A stretch of 44,562 nt of DNA from Verrucomicrobiota bacterium (GCA_039192515.1 JBCCXA010000028.1:1-44562), one strand, 5' to 3'. Shown: positions 25,588-35,621, counted from the first letter of the stretch. The notes: generated from the sequence alone by a model not told the origin. Numbers and translations: made by a program.

Positions 25588-26756
25588 ATACTCATAAAAA
25601 AATAAAAGTCCTTATAGTAGATGACTCTGCAGTAGTCAGGCGCATGACATCAGAAGTTTTAGGATCTGACCCTGAAATCGAAGTGATAGGGACGGCGCTA
25701 GATCCATATATTGCTAGAGAGATCATGCTTAAAAATAACCCAGACGTATTGACCCTTGATATAGAGATGCCCAGAATGGACGGTCTCACATTTCTCAAGA
25801 TTATCATGGAGAAAAGGCCCATGCCTGTAATCATCATGAGTTCTTTGACACAACAGGGCTCAGAACATGCTTTAAAGGCACTACAACTCGGTGCGATTGA
25901 TATCATGCCAAAACCGGATGGCAGTTTTTCAGTAGGAGCTCTTAAAGAAACACTCATTGATAAAGTAAAAGCGGCGGCCACTGCTCGCATGTCTGCCCAT
26001 AGAGGCTTAATGGGAAAAAAACCCAGCACACCCTCAGCGCAAACATCGCGTGTAAACTTATCTAATGCACAAAATTCAACCCAAGCCCTACAGCCTTCCC
26101 GCCAAACCTCTAGCGTCAATTTATCATCTGCGTCTCGTCCTGCAGCCGCTACCACACCCAATCAATTTAATTCAAAACAGATTATTCTTATCGGATCATC
26201 AACCGGAGGCACAGAAGCTTTGAGAGAAGTACTTACTCGTATGCCTGCATCGATCCCACCAATAGCTATTGTCCAACATATTCCTCCTTATTTTTCTAAT
26301 GCATTAGCAAATCGTCTCAATGGCATATGTCCATTTGAAGTACGTGAGGCAAAAGATAATGATAAGCTCCACGCTGGATTGGTCCTTATAGCGCCAGGAG
26401 ATTACCATATGCTGTTACAATGGAAAAACAACAGTTACTCTGTTCAGCTAAAGCAAGGCGCACCTGTTTGGCATCAACGGCCAGCTGTGGATATTCTCTT
26501 TGCCTCAGCTGTAAACTGTAACCCTGAACATTCCGTAGCCACGGTATTAACGGGCATGGGTAAAGATGGTGCAGATGGGTTGCTCAAACTTAAAAACGCA
26601 GGTTGTATGACTTTCGCTGAGCATGAAGATTCATGTATTGTTTATGGCATGCCTAGAGTTGCCAAGGAAATCGGAGCTGCCAAAGAAATGGTCCATCTTG
26701 ATAATATGGCTAGTAGACTGATGCATGCTGTGAGCAGAAAAAAAGCCGTCGCCTGA
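25584..26756 (+). CDS. cheB: chemotaxis methylesterase/glutamine deamidase CheB
   Basis: A 390-residue CheB. The receiver is residues 1-125 (VLIVDDSAVVRRMTSEVL, phospho-acceptor Asp in DVLTLDIEMPRMDGL, Lys in IMPKPDG). A long low-complexity linker rich in Ser, Ala and Gln follows (about 140-195). The esterase domain has catalytic Ser in IGSSTGGTEAL, His in IVQHIPPYFS, and Asp in LTGMGKDGADGLLKL. It removes methyl groups from chemoreceptors, activated by CheA phosphorylation. It overlaps cheR by 4 bases. The linker is longer than in E. coli CheB. Confidence 0.96.
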   Translation: MNTHKKIKVLIVDDSAVVRRMTSEVLGSDPEIEVIGTALDPYIAREIMLKNNPDVLTLDIEMPRMDGLTFLKIIMEKRPMPVIIMSSLTQQGSEHALKALQLGAIDIMPKPDGSFSVGALKETLIDKVKAAATARMSAHRGLMGKKPSTPSAQTSRVNLSNAQNSTQALQPSRQTSSVNLSSASRPAAATTPNQFNSKQIILIGSSTGGTEALREVLTRMPASIPPIAIVQHIPPYFSNALANRLNGICPFEVREAKDNDKLHAGLVLIAPGDYHMLLQWKNNSYSVQLKQGAPVWHQRPAVDILFASAVNCNPEHSVATVLTGMGKDGADGLLKLKNAGCMTFAEHEDSCIVYGMPRVAKEIGAAKEMVHLDNMASRLMHAVSRKKAVA

Positions 26757-26852
26757 TAAAGCCGGTAATTATATCTACCTAAGCGGAATATTCTTCCTCT
26801 TGATCAACTTCTCAGCCTGCACAATAAAAATTTTTACTAATTAGTTATTAAC

Positions 26853-26879
26853 AACTTCCGATACCTAAAAGCGGAAGTT
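26853..26879 (+). promoter_or_regulatory. perfect 8-bp hairpin directly abutting the fliD start codon
   Basis: AACTTCCG (26853-26860) and CGGAAGTT (26872-26879) form a perfect stem with an 11-base loop; the 3' arm ends on the base before the ATG of fliD. The only purine-rich GGAAG that could serve as ribosome-binding site is in this arm, so pairing would hide it. Either a translational switch or a protein-binding operator. Inferred from sequence only. Confidence 0.45.
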
Positions 26880-28571
26880 ATGTCAATATCAGTAGGCGGA
26901 TTTTTTAGTGGACTAGACACCTCATCTATTGTGAGCCAGTTAACAGCTCTCAATCGCATACCCATTAATTTATTAGAAATAGAAAAATCTGAACTCAACA
27001 CTGCTGATGAAGCGTACGGCTTTGTTGACAGTAGTCTAGAAAGCCTTAAAGACAAACTGTCATCAGTCGACGACGCAAGCGATTTTGATCTTAGAACTGT
27101 CTCTACGTCTGTATCGACAGTGGGCACGGCTTCAGTTACCTCTTCTGCAGAAGTTGGTTCATTTTCTTTAGAAATCACACAAGTTGCCACTGCATCTACT
27201 TTTACCAGTGGAAAATCTAGTGCTATTCCAGCTGCTACAGACACAGTCTCAAATGTTTTCGGAAGCACTGCAGTAGGAACCTTTACTATTAATAATGTAG
27301 AAATAACACTCGATGGAACAGAGCAACTTGATGACGGAGCCTCCACCGGTCTAGTTGGTAAAATCAATCAAGCACTAACCGACGCAGGTGAATCCATTAG
27401 TATTGCCTACGCATCAGGGACAGGCCTTTTCACCATAACTTCTAGCAGTCAGCCCTTGATTGTCTCCTCAGGCACAAGTGACTTTTTGCAACAAGCTCAA
27501 CTTTTTAATAATGCCTCTACTTCAATTACTTCATCAAATTCTATAGGACGTATTAATGCAAGCTCTGCGTTGTCAGGACAAAGTTTAGCTGCAAGTTTAA
27601 CATCTAGCGGATCTATTGTGATTAATGGTGTAGAAGTCTCTTATACTGATACGGACACCTTACAAAATGTGCTTGACCGAATCACCTTAAGTAACGCTGG
27701 TGTAGCTGCTAGCTACGACAATTACAATGACCAAGTCATCTTTACGGCCAAAGACCGGGGATCAAATAGTATCACTGTTGCCAACGGAACAACGGGTAAT
27801 CTAGTAGAAGCTCTCAATTTAAATAGCGGAACACTAGCAGTAGGCCAAACTACCAAATTTAAAGTAGATGGGGGCGCTGAAAGAGAAAGCCAAGATCAAA
27901 CCCTCACTGAATTAGAGTTAGGTAAAAATGGAGTCACTTTTAATGCTATTGAAACAGGCACGACAACTCTAACAACTGATGTAGATGTGACAGGCATCAG
28001 AAACAATATTGAGTCACTCATTGAGCAATACAATGGGACTCAAAACCTTGTCGACAGTTACATCAGAATCGATACGAATGATATTACTAATAGTGGAACA
28101 CTTTCTGCGGAAGGAAGCCTCACTTTTCTCCCCCAAGAACTACGCGACGCCTTTCTAAGCACTATTAACCCTACTTCAGGCGCCAGCATTGTCACAGCTC
28201 TTGACCTTGGAATAGAAAGTAACTCTGATGATAACACCGTAACTCTTTCCGATAGCACCGCATTAGAAAATGCCTTACGGGACAATTTAGATGAGGTTAT
28301 CAGTCTCTTTACAGATTTTGAGTCAGGTATTGCAAATGCTATAGAAAACACGATAGAGGCCTACGCTACAGGTATAGAAAATGTTATTGAAAACAGACGG
28401 GAAGCTATTGATGATGAAATCCAGCGAATTGATGATGAAATAGAGCTAACAGAGGCTCGCGTGGAAGCTGAAAGGGTGTTTTTAGAATCTCAATTCGCCC
28501 TACTGGAACAAACACAAGCTCAGACGGGAGCATTTGGAAGCATCCTATCATCTAGTTTACCACCAACTTAG
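26880..28571 (+). CDS. fliD: flagellar hook-associated protein 2 (filament cap)
   Basis: A 563-residue FliD. The N-terminal D0 region has the family opening GGFFSGLDTSSIVSQLTALNR and the heptad-rich segment up to residue 70, followed by a Ser/Thr-rich insert region and the FliD C-terminal domain, ending in a coiled-coil (EAIDDEIQRIDDEIELTEARVEAE) that packs against the filament. FliD forms the distal cap under which flagellin is polymerised. It stands first in a flagellar group with fliS after it (29194) and is preceded by a hairpin at its start. Composition is rich in Ser and Thr, as usual for secreted flagellar proteins. Confidence 0.92.
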   Translation: MSISVGGFFSGLDTSSIVSQLTALNRIPINLLEIEKSELNTADEAYGFVDSSLESLKDKLSSVDDASDFDLRTVSTSVSTVGTASVTSSAEVGSFSLEITQVATASTFTSGKSSAIPAATDTVSNVFGSTAVGTFTINNVEITLDGTEQLDDGASTGLVGKINQALTDAGESISIAYASGTGLFTITSSSQPLIVSSGTSDFLQQAQLFNNASTSITSSNSIGRINASSALSGQSLAASLTSSGSIVINGVEVSYTDTDTLQNVLDRITLSNAGVAASYDNYNDQVIFTAKDRGSNSITVANGTTGNLVEALNLNSGTLAVGQTTKFKVDGGAERESQDQTLTELELGKNGVTFNAIETGTTTLTTDVDVTGIRNNIESLIEQYNGTQNLVDSYIRIDTNDITNSGTLSAEGSLTFLPQELRDAFLSTINPTSGASIVTALDLGIESNSDDNTVTLSDSTALENALRDNLDEVISLFTDFESGIANAIENTIEAYATGIENVIENRREAIDDEIQRIDDEIELTEARVEAERVFLESQFALLEQTQAQTGAFGSILSSSLPPT

Positions 28572-28582
28572 AGGTACTAATT

Positions 28583-29197
28583 ATGCAAGTCATTATTGAT
28601 TCTGAAACAGTTGAAATAGAAACAAAGACAAGTAACAACTTCGAAGATGCCTGCTCGCTCATCATGCAATGGTTAGTGCAGCGAGATCGTTCTATTTCAA
28701 AGTGTAAAATAGATGGCAAGCTTATTGAAACAATTGAAGAAGCTCGCTGCTTATTTAATGTCAACTCTTCACTTGAAATTGAGTCCATCCCGGTTGCTGT
28801 AGCATTGTATCAATCTGTAGGTGAACACTGTGATTCCTTAAAAAGAATTGAAGAAGATTGCGATGAGCTAGTAACTGATAGCCTACTGGAAGAACCTGAA
28901 GTATTGCTAAGACAATGGCAAAGCCTCTGTCACAAACTCAAACAAGAAATAGGTTTTTTGCCTAATTTAGCACCCCTGCTAACAGACGAACAACTTGATA
29001 GCCTGATTGAGAAAAACCTCACAGAGCTAAACGCCATCATGAATGATATTCAAAAAGCTCTTAGCAAGGCAGATGTTGTCGCTTTCTCAGATATCCTGGA
29101 ATTACGCTTATCCGTATGGATTTCCAATTTTAGTGAATTTTTACTTACCCAGCATAAGATGTTAGAACCCATTGCTAAAGAACAGACTTCTCCATGA
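28583..29197 (+). CDS. uncharacterised protein between fliD and fliS
   Basis: A 204-residue protein I do not recognise. It starts with a beta-rich part (MQVIIDSETVEIETKTSNNFEDA) followed by mostly helical, Leu-rich and acidic segments (PEVLLRQWQSLCHKLKQEIGF, TELNAIMNDIQKALSKAD). There is no signal peptide or membrane helix. It has a good Shine-Dalgarno (AGAGGT, seven bases before ATG) and overlaps fliS by ATGA, so it should be a flagellar accessory, possibly an export chaperone or a partner of FliS by position. Helical makeup is compatible with a FliT-like role but no specific similarity can be shown. Confidence 0.65.
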   Translation: MQVIIDSETVEIETKTSNNFEDACSLIMQWLVQRDRSISKCKIDGKLIETIEEARCLFNVNSSLEIESIPVAVALYQSVGEHCDSLKRIEEDCDELVTDSLLEEPEVLLRQWQSLCHKLKQEIGFLPNLAPLLTDEQLDSLIEKNLTELNAIMNDIQKALSKADVVAFSDILELRLSVWISNFSEFLLTQHKMLEPIAKEQTSP

Positions 29198-29601
29198 ATC
29201 CAAGACAGCTCTATTTAGAAAGCCAGGTTAATTCCGCAACCCCAACAGGACTTATCATCATGTTATATGATGGGTTGCTACGCTTTGCTGAAGGAGCAGT
29301 TAAAAATCTAAAAGAGAATACCAATACTTCGAATACTGAGGCTGCTGAGGCTGTAACACGCTGCAATAAAATCCTAACCGAATTGAATGTATCTCTCGAT
29401 CACCAAGTAGACCAAGAATTCTGCTCTCGTATGTCTGAGCTTTACGCCTTTTTCATCAGTCAATTTAACGAGGCTGTCCAACAGAAAAATGCTCAATACA
29501 TCGAAGATGTTATTCCCATGATTACAACTCTTCGAGACGCCTGGGGGGAAGCGGAAGTTAAACCCGATGATCAGCCTAATAAGGAAACAAGAGCCGCATA
29601 A
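29194..29601 (+). CDS. fliS: flagellin export chaperone FliS
   Basis: A 135-residue helical protein matching FliS: Y-LESQVNSATPTGLIIMLYDGLLRFAEGAV at the start, then CNKILTELNVSLDHQ and LYAFFISQFNEAVQQKN. FliS binds flagellin in the cytosol and keeps it from polymerising before export. It overlaps the preceding gene by 4 bases. No flagellin gene is in this window, so its client lies elsewhere. Length is slightly over the common 125-130. Confidence 0.92.
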   Translation: MNPRQLYLESQVNSATPTGLIIMLYDGLLRFAEGAVKNLKENTNTSNTEAAEAVTRCNKILTELNVSLDHQVDQEFCSRMSELYAFFISQFNEAVQQKNAQYIEDVIPMITTLRDAWGEAEVKPDDQPNKETRAA

Positions 29602-29628
29602 TTTCATAGCCTCTGAGGCCTGAAAGCC

Positions 29629-30996
29629 ATGGCTAAATCCCAAGTTGATAACTCTTCTCGAGGCTCTCTAGAAAGAATTCTCTTTGTCGAATCAGTAGAT
29701 CAAACCGAAACCTATTTTACCAAGGGCCTGCGCCAAGGCGCTACTCAATCAGGCGCTATATGCGAAGTAATCTTCCTGCGTGACAGTAAAAAGCAATTAA
29801 AGGCTGAAGACCAGATTCTTAAAGAAACAGTGGATTATGACCCTGATCTCATTGTTTTTATCATGGATTCACCTCTATGTTTCCCAAACCTATGGAAACG
29901 AATGGATAAGCTCCGAAACATACCAAAGTGGTCCTTTTGGTATGACGACTTCATGCGTAGTCCCCTCACACTTGAATCTCCCGATACTTGGAATGATTGG
30001 CAAAAGAACTATCATGTCACTTGTTTTATATGGGATGGATACTGGAGGCAAAAGTGGCAAGAATTCACTGGTCATCAAGCCCTAGCAACACACCTGGCAG
30101 CTTCTCCTACTCAGTTCAACCCGCAAGCCAGCCCTTTGTACCCGGAACTAAAGGAATTTGCTGTTATGACAGGGACGATTCCTTCTCAAATCAACTTAAG
30201 AGATGAAGCAGAAGCCCTACCCGTCACCATTCGAAGATGCTTGCAAGAAACGATAGAGACCCTTAGCTGTGAGCCATGGCCTATTCGCCCTTACGAAACC
30301 TTCAACCAGGTTATTCTTAATTCCTCCATGAAGTCGCAAACCGTGACCCAGGCTTGGCTACTAGAACCTCATCATCAATATAGCCTGAATCAATTGTTAT
30401 GGCAGTGGAGCAAAAGAATCGTGAGGCTTAGAGGCTTATCTGCGGCATCAGATATAGGACCCGTCGCGGTTTTGAGCGGCCATCACTTACAAAGCTATGC
30501 CTGTGAACAAGAAATTCGCAGCGCATTGCCCCGAAATGCTGAATTTAAATTTTACGATACAACAGATATTTCTTCTCATGACTGGAGCGCCCTTTACCGA
30601 TCAGGACTGATTCAACTGCAATTCACCGACCCTCAATCCATACAAGGAGGTATCCCCTTTCGTGTCTTCGAATGCGCTGCGAGCCAAGCCCCTCTAATTA
30701 CAGATTCTCGCCCTGAGCTTGCTTTACTGTTCCCAGAGCGTAGCTCTATCTACTTATGCCAGGATGAGAATGACTTATGCCAGAAGCTTTCCACGAACGA
30801 ATGGAAAGACTGTCCATCCACTCAACTCACCTATCAAAATTTCTTGGACAATCACACTTGGGTCAAACGGTGGCAGCAATTACTGAGAACTTATCTCATC
30901 CACTTGATCGGTGGAGAAAATGAGCATTCCACCCATTCGATACGTCAATTATCTCAATCTTCTTCAAATAGAGCCGATTTTAATGGGGAAGAGTAA
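29629..30996 (+). CDS. glycosyltransferase, CgeB/DUF3880-type (flagellar glycosylation candidate)
   Basis: A 455-residue protein. The N-terminal half shows a Rossmann-like start (ERILFVESVDQTETYF) and IVFIMDSPLCFPNLWKR, then WSFWYDDFMRSP, which is reminiscent of the CgeB/DUF3880 family. The C-terminal part carries GGIPFRVFECAASQAPLITDSRPELALLF and a NHTWVKRWQQLL tail, the nucleotide-sugar-binding half of GT-B enzymes (Glyco_trans_1_2-like; PFRVFECAA and the following acidic residues). A gene of this class beside fliD and fliS points to flagellin glycosylation. The donor and acceptor are unknown. It starts 27 bases after fliS. Confidence 0.65.
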   Translation: MAKSQVDNSSRGSLERILFVESVDQTETYFTKGLRQGATQSGAICEVIFLRDSKKQLKAEDQILKETVDYDPDLIVFIMDSPLCFPNLWKRMDKLRNIPKWSFWYDDFMRSPLTLESPDTWNDWQKNYHVTCFIWDGYWRQKWQEFTGHQALATHLAASPTQFNPQASPLYPELKEFAVMTGTIPSQINLRDEAEALPVTIRRCLQETIETLSCEPWPIRPYETFNQVILNSSMKSQTVTQAWLLEPHHQYSLNQLLWQWSKRIVRLRGLSAASDIGPVAVLSGHHLQSYACEQEIRSALPRNAEFKFYDTTDISSHDWSALYRSGLIQLQFTDPQSIQGGIPFRVFECAASQAPLITDSRPELALLFPERSSIYLCQDENDLCQKLSTNEWKDCPSTQLTYQNFLDNHTWVKRWQQLLRTYLIHLIGGENEHSTHSIRQLSQSSSNRADFNGEE

Positions 30997-31004
30997 TACC
31001 TATT

Positions 31005-31397
31005 ATGCGAGTTGCATACCCAAAAACAGCTGAAGAGCTTATTCTTCATGAATCAAGGTTCTTGCTAGATGCTACTTCTGTGACTAAGGACAGTGTCCGC
31101 CAGGTCAGTCTTGCCCAAAAGCTAGAGGAGTACATCCTACGAATAGGCTATTCAAATACGCATGTCATGGGCATCGTTATCCAACTCATGACTCGAGGAA
31201 AGCTTATGATCGAATTCCGCAAGTATAGGGAACGACTCGAACTCATGGATAATAGTGACATTATTTCTCGAGCTCAGGCAGTCACTCTCTTTGACGATTC
31301 TATTGCCAACCTTAATAAAAAAGACCCATCAATTAGAGTTGAAAGTGATCACAACCTCACCCAACGAATCGTTATTCAGCCTCGAGAATCCCAATAA
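31005..31397 (+). CDS. uncharacterised 130-residue protein in the flagellar group
   Basis: I recognise no family. The protein is short, soluble and mixed alpha/beta: LHESRFLLDATSVTKDSVRQ, KLEEYILRIGYSNTHVMGIVIQLM, FRKYRERLELMDNSD, a polar tail TQRIVIQPRESQ. It lies 8 bases after the glycosyltransferase gene and 67 before ftsH, so it probably belongs to the flagellar transcript. It is unlike CsrA, FlaG or FlbT in sequence pattern. A conserved partner gene may only show in comparisons. Confidence 0.55.
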   Translation: MRVAYPKTAEELILHESRFLLDATSVTKDSVRQVSLAQKLEEYILRIGYSNTHVMGIVIQLMTRGKLMIEFRKYRERLELMDNSDIISRAQAVTLFDDSIANLNKKDPSIRVESDHNLTQRIVIQPRESQ

Positions 31398-31464
31398 ACA
31401 CCAAACACTTATTTGATACTCAGGATGTTGCAATGCTTTCGATGCTGTGTTAGTTTGACAGATA

Positions 31465-33573
31465 ATGCCTAGAGATAAAGAGTCACCTCGTTCGCCTAAA
31501 TTGCCTAAGCCACCTCAACGTGGCCCCAATGGTGAGGGTAACGATAATAAAAATAACCGCCCACCCAACCAAAGCAACTGGAAAAGTCTACTGCTCTTTT
31601 CTTCACTGCTATTTATTCTAATTTTATGCTTATACTGGAATAAACAGCATTCATCTGCCGGCGAAACCACGATGGAGCTACCGCAATTTTACAACATGCT
31701 TCAACAAGAACGCATCAAGGATGTCACTCTTGTCAAAGAACCTGCTAACCAGATTACCTACTTACAAGGACGTTATATCACTGAAATATCTAATTTTGAT
31801 ACCGGCTCGACCAGCGAAAAAGACCGTTACAAGAAATTTCGCACCTATGTAATTCTTGACCTGGAAGGCGAAAAACTAGAAAAGGCCATAGCTGAGAGCA
31901 ACATTAAAAATCTTCCCCATAAATACAACCATGACCAATTCTGGCAGGCTTTCTTCAGCGTGTTGCCATTTATCCTATTCATCGTGCTTATGTACTTTAT
32001 TTTTCGCCAGCAAATCAAAATGGCAGGCAAATCTGCATTCAACTTTGGGCGCAGTAAGGCCAAGATGATGAATAAGGAGAAAAATAAGATTACTTTCAAA
32101 GACGTTGCTGGCGTCGACGAAGCCAAAGAAGAAGTTCAGGAAATTGTGGAATTTCTTAAAGACCCCAGAAAGTTCCAACGCTTGGGTGGAAAAATCCCCA
32201 AAGGAGTTATGATGGTCGGCCCACCAGGGACAGGAAAAACCCTTCTTGCTAAAGCTATTGCCGGAGAAGCTGATGTCCCCTTCTATGGGATAAGCGGTTC
32301 TGATTTCGTGGAAATGTTTGTCGGTGTGGGAGCATCCAGAGTTCGTGATATGTTCGAACAGGGGCGTAAATCAGCACCTTGCCTTATTTTCATTGACGAA
32401 ATTGATGCCGTAGGGCGCAGCCGTGGTCACGGACTGGGCGGCGGCCATGATGAGCGTGAGCAAACTCTCAATGCTATGCTTGTAGAAATGGACGGAATAG
32501 ACACACAAGAAGGTGTCATCATTATAGCTGCTACAAACCGCAAAGACGTCTTGGACCCAGCCTTGCTTCGCCCCGGCCGATTTGACCGTGAAGTCATGAT
32601 TAATCTGCCTGACGTCAAAGGTCGTGAACAAATACTCAAAGTCCATTCTCAAAAAGTAAAACTAAATGAGAAGGTGGAGCTCAGCAAAATCGCTCGCGGT
32701 ACACCCGGCTTTTCAGGCGCTGAAATCGCTAATCTAATCAATGAAGCTGCTCTTCTCGCTGCACGCCGTGATGCCGAGTCGATTGAGCAATTTGATCTAG
32801 AAGAAGCTAGAGATAAAGTGCGCTGGGGCCGTGAAAGACGTTCTATGGCCATGACAGAGGAAGAGAAAAGAAATACTGCTTATCATGAAGCCGGTCACGC
32901 TCTACTTAATGTTATCCTTCCCAATACAGACCCCCTTCATAAAGTATCTATTATCCCCCGAGGCCCTTACTTAGGAGTAGCTATGTATCTTCCTGAGAAG
33001 GACCAGATCAGCTACTACAAGCTTAAGCTTTTAGACCTCATGTGTGTTACTATGGGGGGACGGGTTGCTGAAGAAGTATTCTTAGGGGATGTATGTAGCG
33101 GTGCCGCCGGAGATATCCGTCAAGTTACTACCATAGCTCGAAAAATGATATGCGAGTGGGGCATGAGCGAAAGACTAGGCATGGTGGAATATGGAGATCA
33201 TGAAGATTATGTCTTTTTAGGTAGGGAAATTGGGAAATCACGTGGTTACAGTGAATCTACCGCCCAATCCATCGACAAAGAAGTTCTAGATCTTGTCAAT
33301 TCTGCTTACGATAAGGCATCGAGCATGATCAGAGAAAACAAAGACAAAGTTGATCAGATTGCGAAAGCTCTGCTCGAGTACGAAACACTAGATGGAAAAC
33401 ACATTGAGGAAATTGTGGAATTTGGCGAAATTAAAAACCCGCCACCTAAGAACCCGGATCCCCCGGCTACGCCATTACCCAAAGAACCATTGGAATCTAA
33501 GGAGAAATCGTCCGCATCAGGACCAGATGACGACGTCCTACCAGGTCTTGAGGGTGCACCTGCTGGAGCCTAA
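31465..33573 (+). CDS. ftsH: ATP-dependent zinc metalloprotease FtsH
   Basis: A 702-residue FtsH. A Pro-rich cytosolic N-terminus of 35 residues ([12 protein letters not shown]) precedes two membrane helices (about 43-60 and 155-175) flanking a small periplasmic domain. The AAA domain has Walker A GPPGTGKT, Walker [12 protein letters not shown] and the arginine-finger block [20 protein letters not shown]. The protease domain has the zinc site HEAGH and the third-ligand region [11 protein letters not shown] Pro- and Lys-rich tail closes it. FtsH degrades membrane and short-lived proteins. The N-terminal extension and tail are longer than in E. coli (644). It is followed convergently by nadB, 30 bases away. 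Confidence 0.97.
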   Translation: MPRDKESPRSPKLPKPPQRGPNGEGNDNKNNRPPNQSNWKSLLLFSSLLFILILCLYWNKQHSSAGETTMELPQFYNMLQQERIKDVTLVKEPANQITYLQGRYITEISNFDTGSTSEKDRYKKFRTYVILDLEGEKLEKAIAESNIKNLPHKYNHDQFWQAFFSVLPFILFIVLMYFIFRQQIKMAGKSAFNFGRSKAKMMNKEKNKITFKDVAGVDEAKEEVQEIVEFLKDPRKFQRLGGKIPKGVMMVGPPGTGKTLLAKAIAGEADVPFYGISGSDFVEMFVGVGASRVRDMFEQGRKSAPCLIFIDEIDAVGRSRGHGLGGGHDEREQTLNAMLVEMDGIDTQEGVIIIAATNRKDVLDPALLRPGRFDREVMINLPDVKGREQILKVHSQKVKLNEKVELSKIARGTPGFSGAEIANLINEAALLAARRDAESIEQFDLEEARDKVRWGRERRSMAMTEEEKRNTAYHEAGHALLNVILPNTDPLHKVSIIPRGPYLGVAMYLPEKDQISYYKLKLLDLMCVTMGGRVAEEVFLGDVCSGAAGDIRQVTTIARKMICEWGMSERLGMVEYGDHEDYVFLGREIGKSRGYSESTAQSIDKEVLDLVNSAYDKASSMIRENKDKVDQIAKALLEYETLDGKHIEEIVEFGEIKNPPPKNPDPPATPLPKEPLESKEKSSASGPDDDVLPGLEGAPAGA

Positions 33574-33603
33574 TGCCCCCGAATTTTTCTCAAGACATTC
33601 AGC

Positions 33604-35211
33604 TTACAGCCAATCAATATCATGAATAATTGTATCTTTGGCCTTAGCTGATGTTTGGGGATAATCAAGCGTGTAATGAAGACCTCGGCTTTCCTTACGC
33701 TGGAGAGCTGATTCTACAATAATCGAGCAGGTATGCACTAGATTCCTCAGTTCAAGCAAATCAACAGCCACCTTGAAGTCCCAATAATATGCTTGGATCT
33801 CCTGATTGAGTATTCCCAACCTAGTTTTAGCACGCTCTAGTCTCTTATTTGTTCTTACAATACCTACATAATCCCACATCAACTGTCTAATTTCGCGCCA
33901 GTTATGGGAAACGACAACCCTCTCATCAGGATCATCAGCATCACCTTCCTCCCAATCTGTCACCTGGAGCTCATCATCCTTATTCTTGGCCTGTTCTACG
34001 GCAAGATCGTGACATCGGTGTGCCATTACAAGGGCCTCCAATAATGAATTACTTGCTAACCGATTTGCACCATGTAGACCGGAGTGAGCCACTTCTCCTA
34101 TGGCAAATACCCCAGGTAGAGTAGTTGCTCCATTCACATCTACCTGGATGCCTCCACACTGATAGTGAGCTGCAGGTACTACAGGAATAGGCTCACTAGA
34201 TGCATCAATTCCATTTCTAAGACAATAGGAATAGATGTTCGGAAAACGAGTTTCAATGAAGTCTTTGCCACGATGCCTTATATCCAAATACACACAGTCT
34301 GCGCCAGATTTCTTCATCTCGGCGTCAATTGCCCTTGCTACTATATCGCGCGAGGCCAAGGATCCCCTTTCGTCGTAATCGAAAGCAAATTCAAGCCCCA
34401 GTTTATTTACCAATTTAGCCCCTTCCCCACGCAAAGCTTCTGATATGAGAAAGGATTTCGTTAATGGGTGATGCAAACAGGAAGGATGAAACTGGATAAA
34501 CTCCATATTTACAATGGGAATACCTGCCCGAAAAGCCATTGCCACTCCGTCTCCTGTCGCAATATCAGGATTAGAAGTATATAAATAAGTTTTTCCACAA
34601 CCACCGGTAGCCAATATGGTCACAGAAGATAAAAAAGTTTTTACCACTCTACTTTTAGGATCGAACACATAGATACCTACACACCGCTTTTCTCCAGAAA
34701 GACCCAGCTTATCACTTACAAGAAGATCGATAGCAAAATAATTTTCGAATACCTCAACTCGTTCATCTAGTTCGATTGCTTTGATGAGAGCACGCTCTAT
34801 CTCTTTGCCTGTCATGTCGGCAGCATGTAGGACTCGCCTCTTGCTGTGCCCCCCCTCTTTACCTAAATCTAACGCGCCTTTCTCCTTTGCCGTGACATTA
34901 TCCCGCTCCGAAAAACGCACCCCAAGATCAATCAACTCCTGAATACGCTGAGGACCATCCGCCACTACATCTCTTACTACCGTTTCATTACATAAGCCAG
35001 CTCCAGCTCTTAAGGTATCCTGAATGTGGAGTTCGAACGAGTCCTCCTCAGAAGTTACACAGGCAACTCCTCCTTGAGCATAGTTCGTGTTGGATTCCCT
35101 GCGGTTTTTCTTTGTTACGACTGCAACTTTGCCGTGTTTTGCGAGCTTCAGTGCTAAACTCAACCCCGCAATTCCACTGCCTAAAATAATAAAATCAAAA
35201 GATCTACTCAT
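33604..35211 (-). CDS. nadB: L-aspartate oxidase
   Basis: A 535-residue FAD protein. The dinucleotide motif LGSGIAGLSLALKLAKHG (residues 10-27) opens the chain, followed by NTNYAQGGVACV, the substrate-side region RVLHAADMTGKEIERAL, TILATGGCGKTYLYTSNPD, EFIQFHPSC, and the long AHYQCGGIQVDVNGATTLPG segment with the flavin/helix end HGANRLASNSLLEALV. NadB oxidises L-aspartate to iminoaspartate, the first step of de novo NAD synthesis. NadA and NadC are not in this window. Converges with ftsH. The YkgJ-like gene is 19 bases upstream on the same strand and may be co-transcribed. Confidence 0.96.
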   Translation of the reverse strand: MSRSFDFIILGSGIAGLSLALKLAKHGKVAVVTKKNRRESNTNYAQGGVACVTSEEDSFELHIQDTLRAGAGLCNETVVRDVVADGPQRIQELIDLGVRFSERDNVTAKEKGALDLGKEGGHSKRRVLHAADMTGKEIERALIKAIELDERVEVFENYFAIDLLVSDKLGLSGEKRCVGIYVFDPKSRVVKTFLSSVTILATGGCGKTYLYTSNPDIATGDGVAMAFRAGIPIVNMEFIQFHPSCLHHPLTKSFLISEALRGEGAKLVNKLGLEFAFDYDERGSLASRDIVARAIDAEMKKSGADCVYLDIRHRGKDFIETRFPNIYSYCLRNGIDASSEPIPVVPAAHYQCGGIQVDVNGATTLPGVFAIGEVAHSGLHGANRLASNSLLEALVMAHRCHDLAVEQAKNKDDELQVTDWEEGDADDPDERVVVSHNWREIRQLMWDYVGIVRTNKRLERAKTRLGILNQEIQAYYWDFKVAVDLLELRNLVHTCSIIVESALQRKESRGLHYTLDYPQTSAKAKDTIIHDIDWL

Positions 35212-35230
35212 CTACCAACTTTACTCTACA

Positions 35231-35566
35231 TCATGCTTTCTTTATAGCTTCTACAGGTATGGACTCGCACATATCCCGCCAGCCTAGGAAATTCCAAGTA
35301 TTGGGAAAACCTGAACACTGATGTGGTTTAACTTGATTGACAACACAATGATTCTTACCGTCCAAGAAGACACACTCATGTGTTACTTTATTTTTGAGGA
35401 TTAGGCATTGCCTAGAAGGATGCAAATCCGTGTAACGTTTTGTGAACTCCAAGACTGGCATATTAAGGTATTCTGCTAACCGATCGAGATCACTTTCTTT
35501 AAGTGTGACCTGTCCTGGCCAACGGCAACAATTTCCACATCTTTGACATTGATAAAAAACTTGCAT
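35231..35566 (-). CDS. YkgJ-type cysteine-cluster protein (metal-binding)
   Basis: A 111-residue protein with the CxxCxxCC pattern (CQRCGNCC at residues 8-15), Cys54 and Cys65 (CLILKN..HECVF), and a later CVVNQVKPHQCSGFPNTW motif, which defines the YkgJ/zinc-or-iron-chelating family (UPF0153 type). Two Cys-clusters bind Fe-S or Zn. Function of the family is not settled. It lies 19 bases before nadB on the same strand, with its promoter facing the tRNA-Asp gene. Length is at the usual lower bound. Confidence 0.85.
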   Translation of the reverse strand: MQVFYQCQRCGNCCRWPGQVTLKESDLDRLAEYLNMPVLEFTKRYTDLHPSRQCLILKNKVTHECVFLDGKNHCVVNQVKPHQCSGFPNTWNFLGWRDMCESIPVEAIKKA

Positions 35567-35621
35567 GGGTATCTATTTATCACTATCTTCTCATTCCCAT
35601 TTCTGCAAAGGAAAAAGAAAA

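Noticed and set aside
25592..26161. A 189-codon minus-strand frame opposite cheB
   Set aside because: Fully covered by the certain cheB gene; product shows no domain.
26837..27367. A 176-codon open frame on the minus strand opposite fliD
   Set aside because: Overlaps the well-supported fliD gene over its full length, has a Ser/Thr/Val-rich translation mirroring fliD composition, and no family signal.
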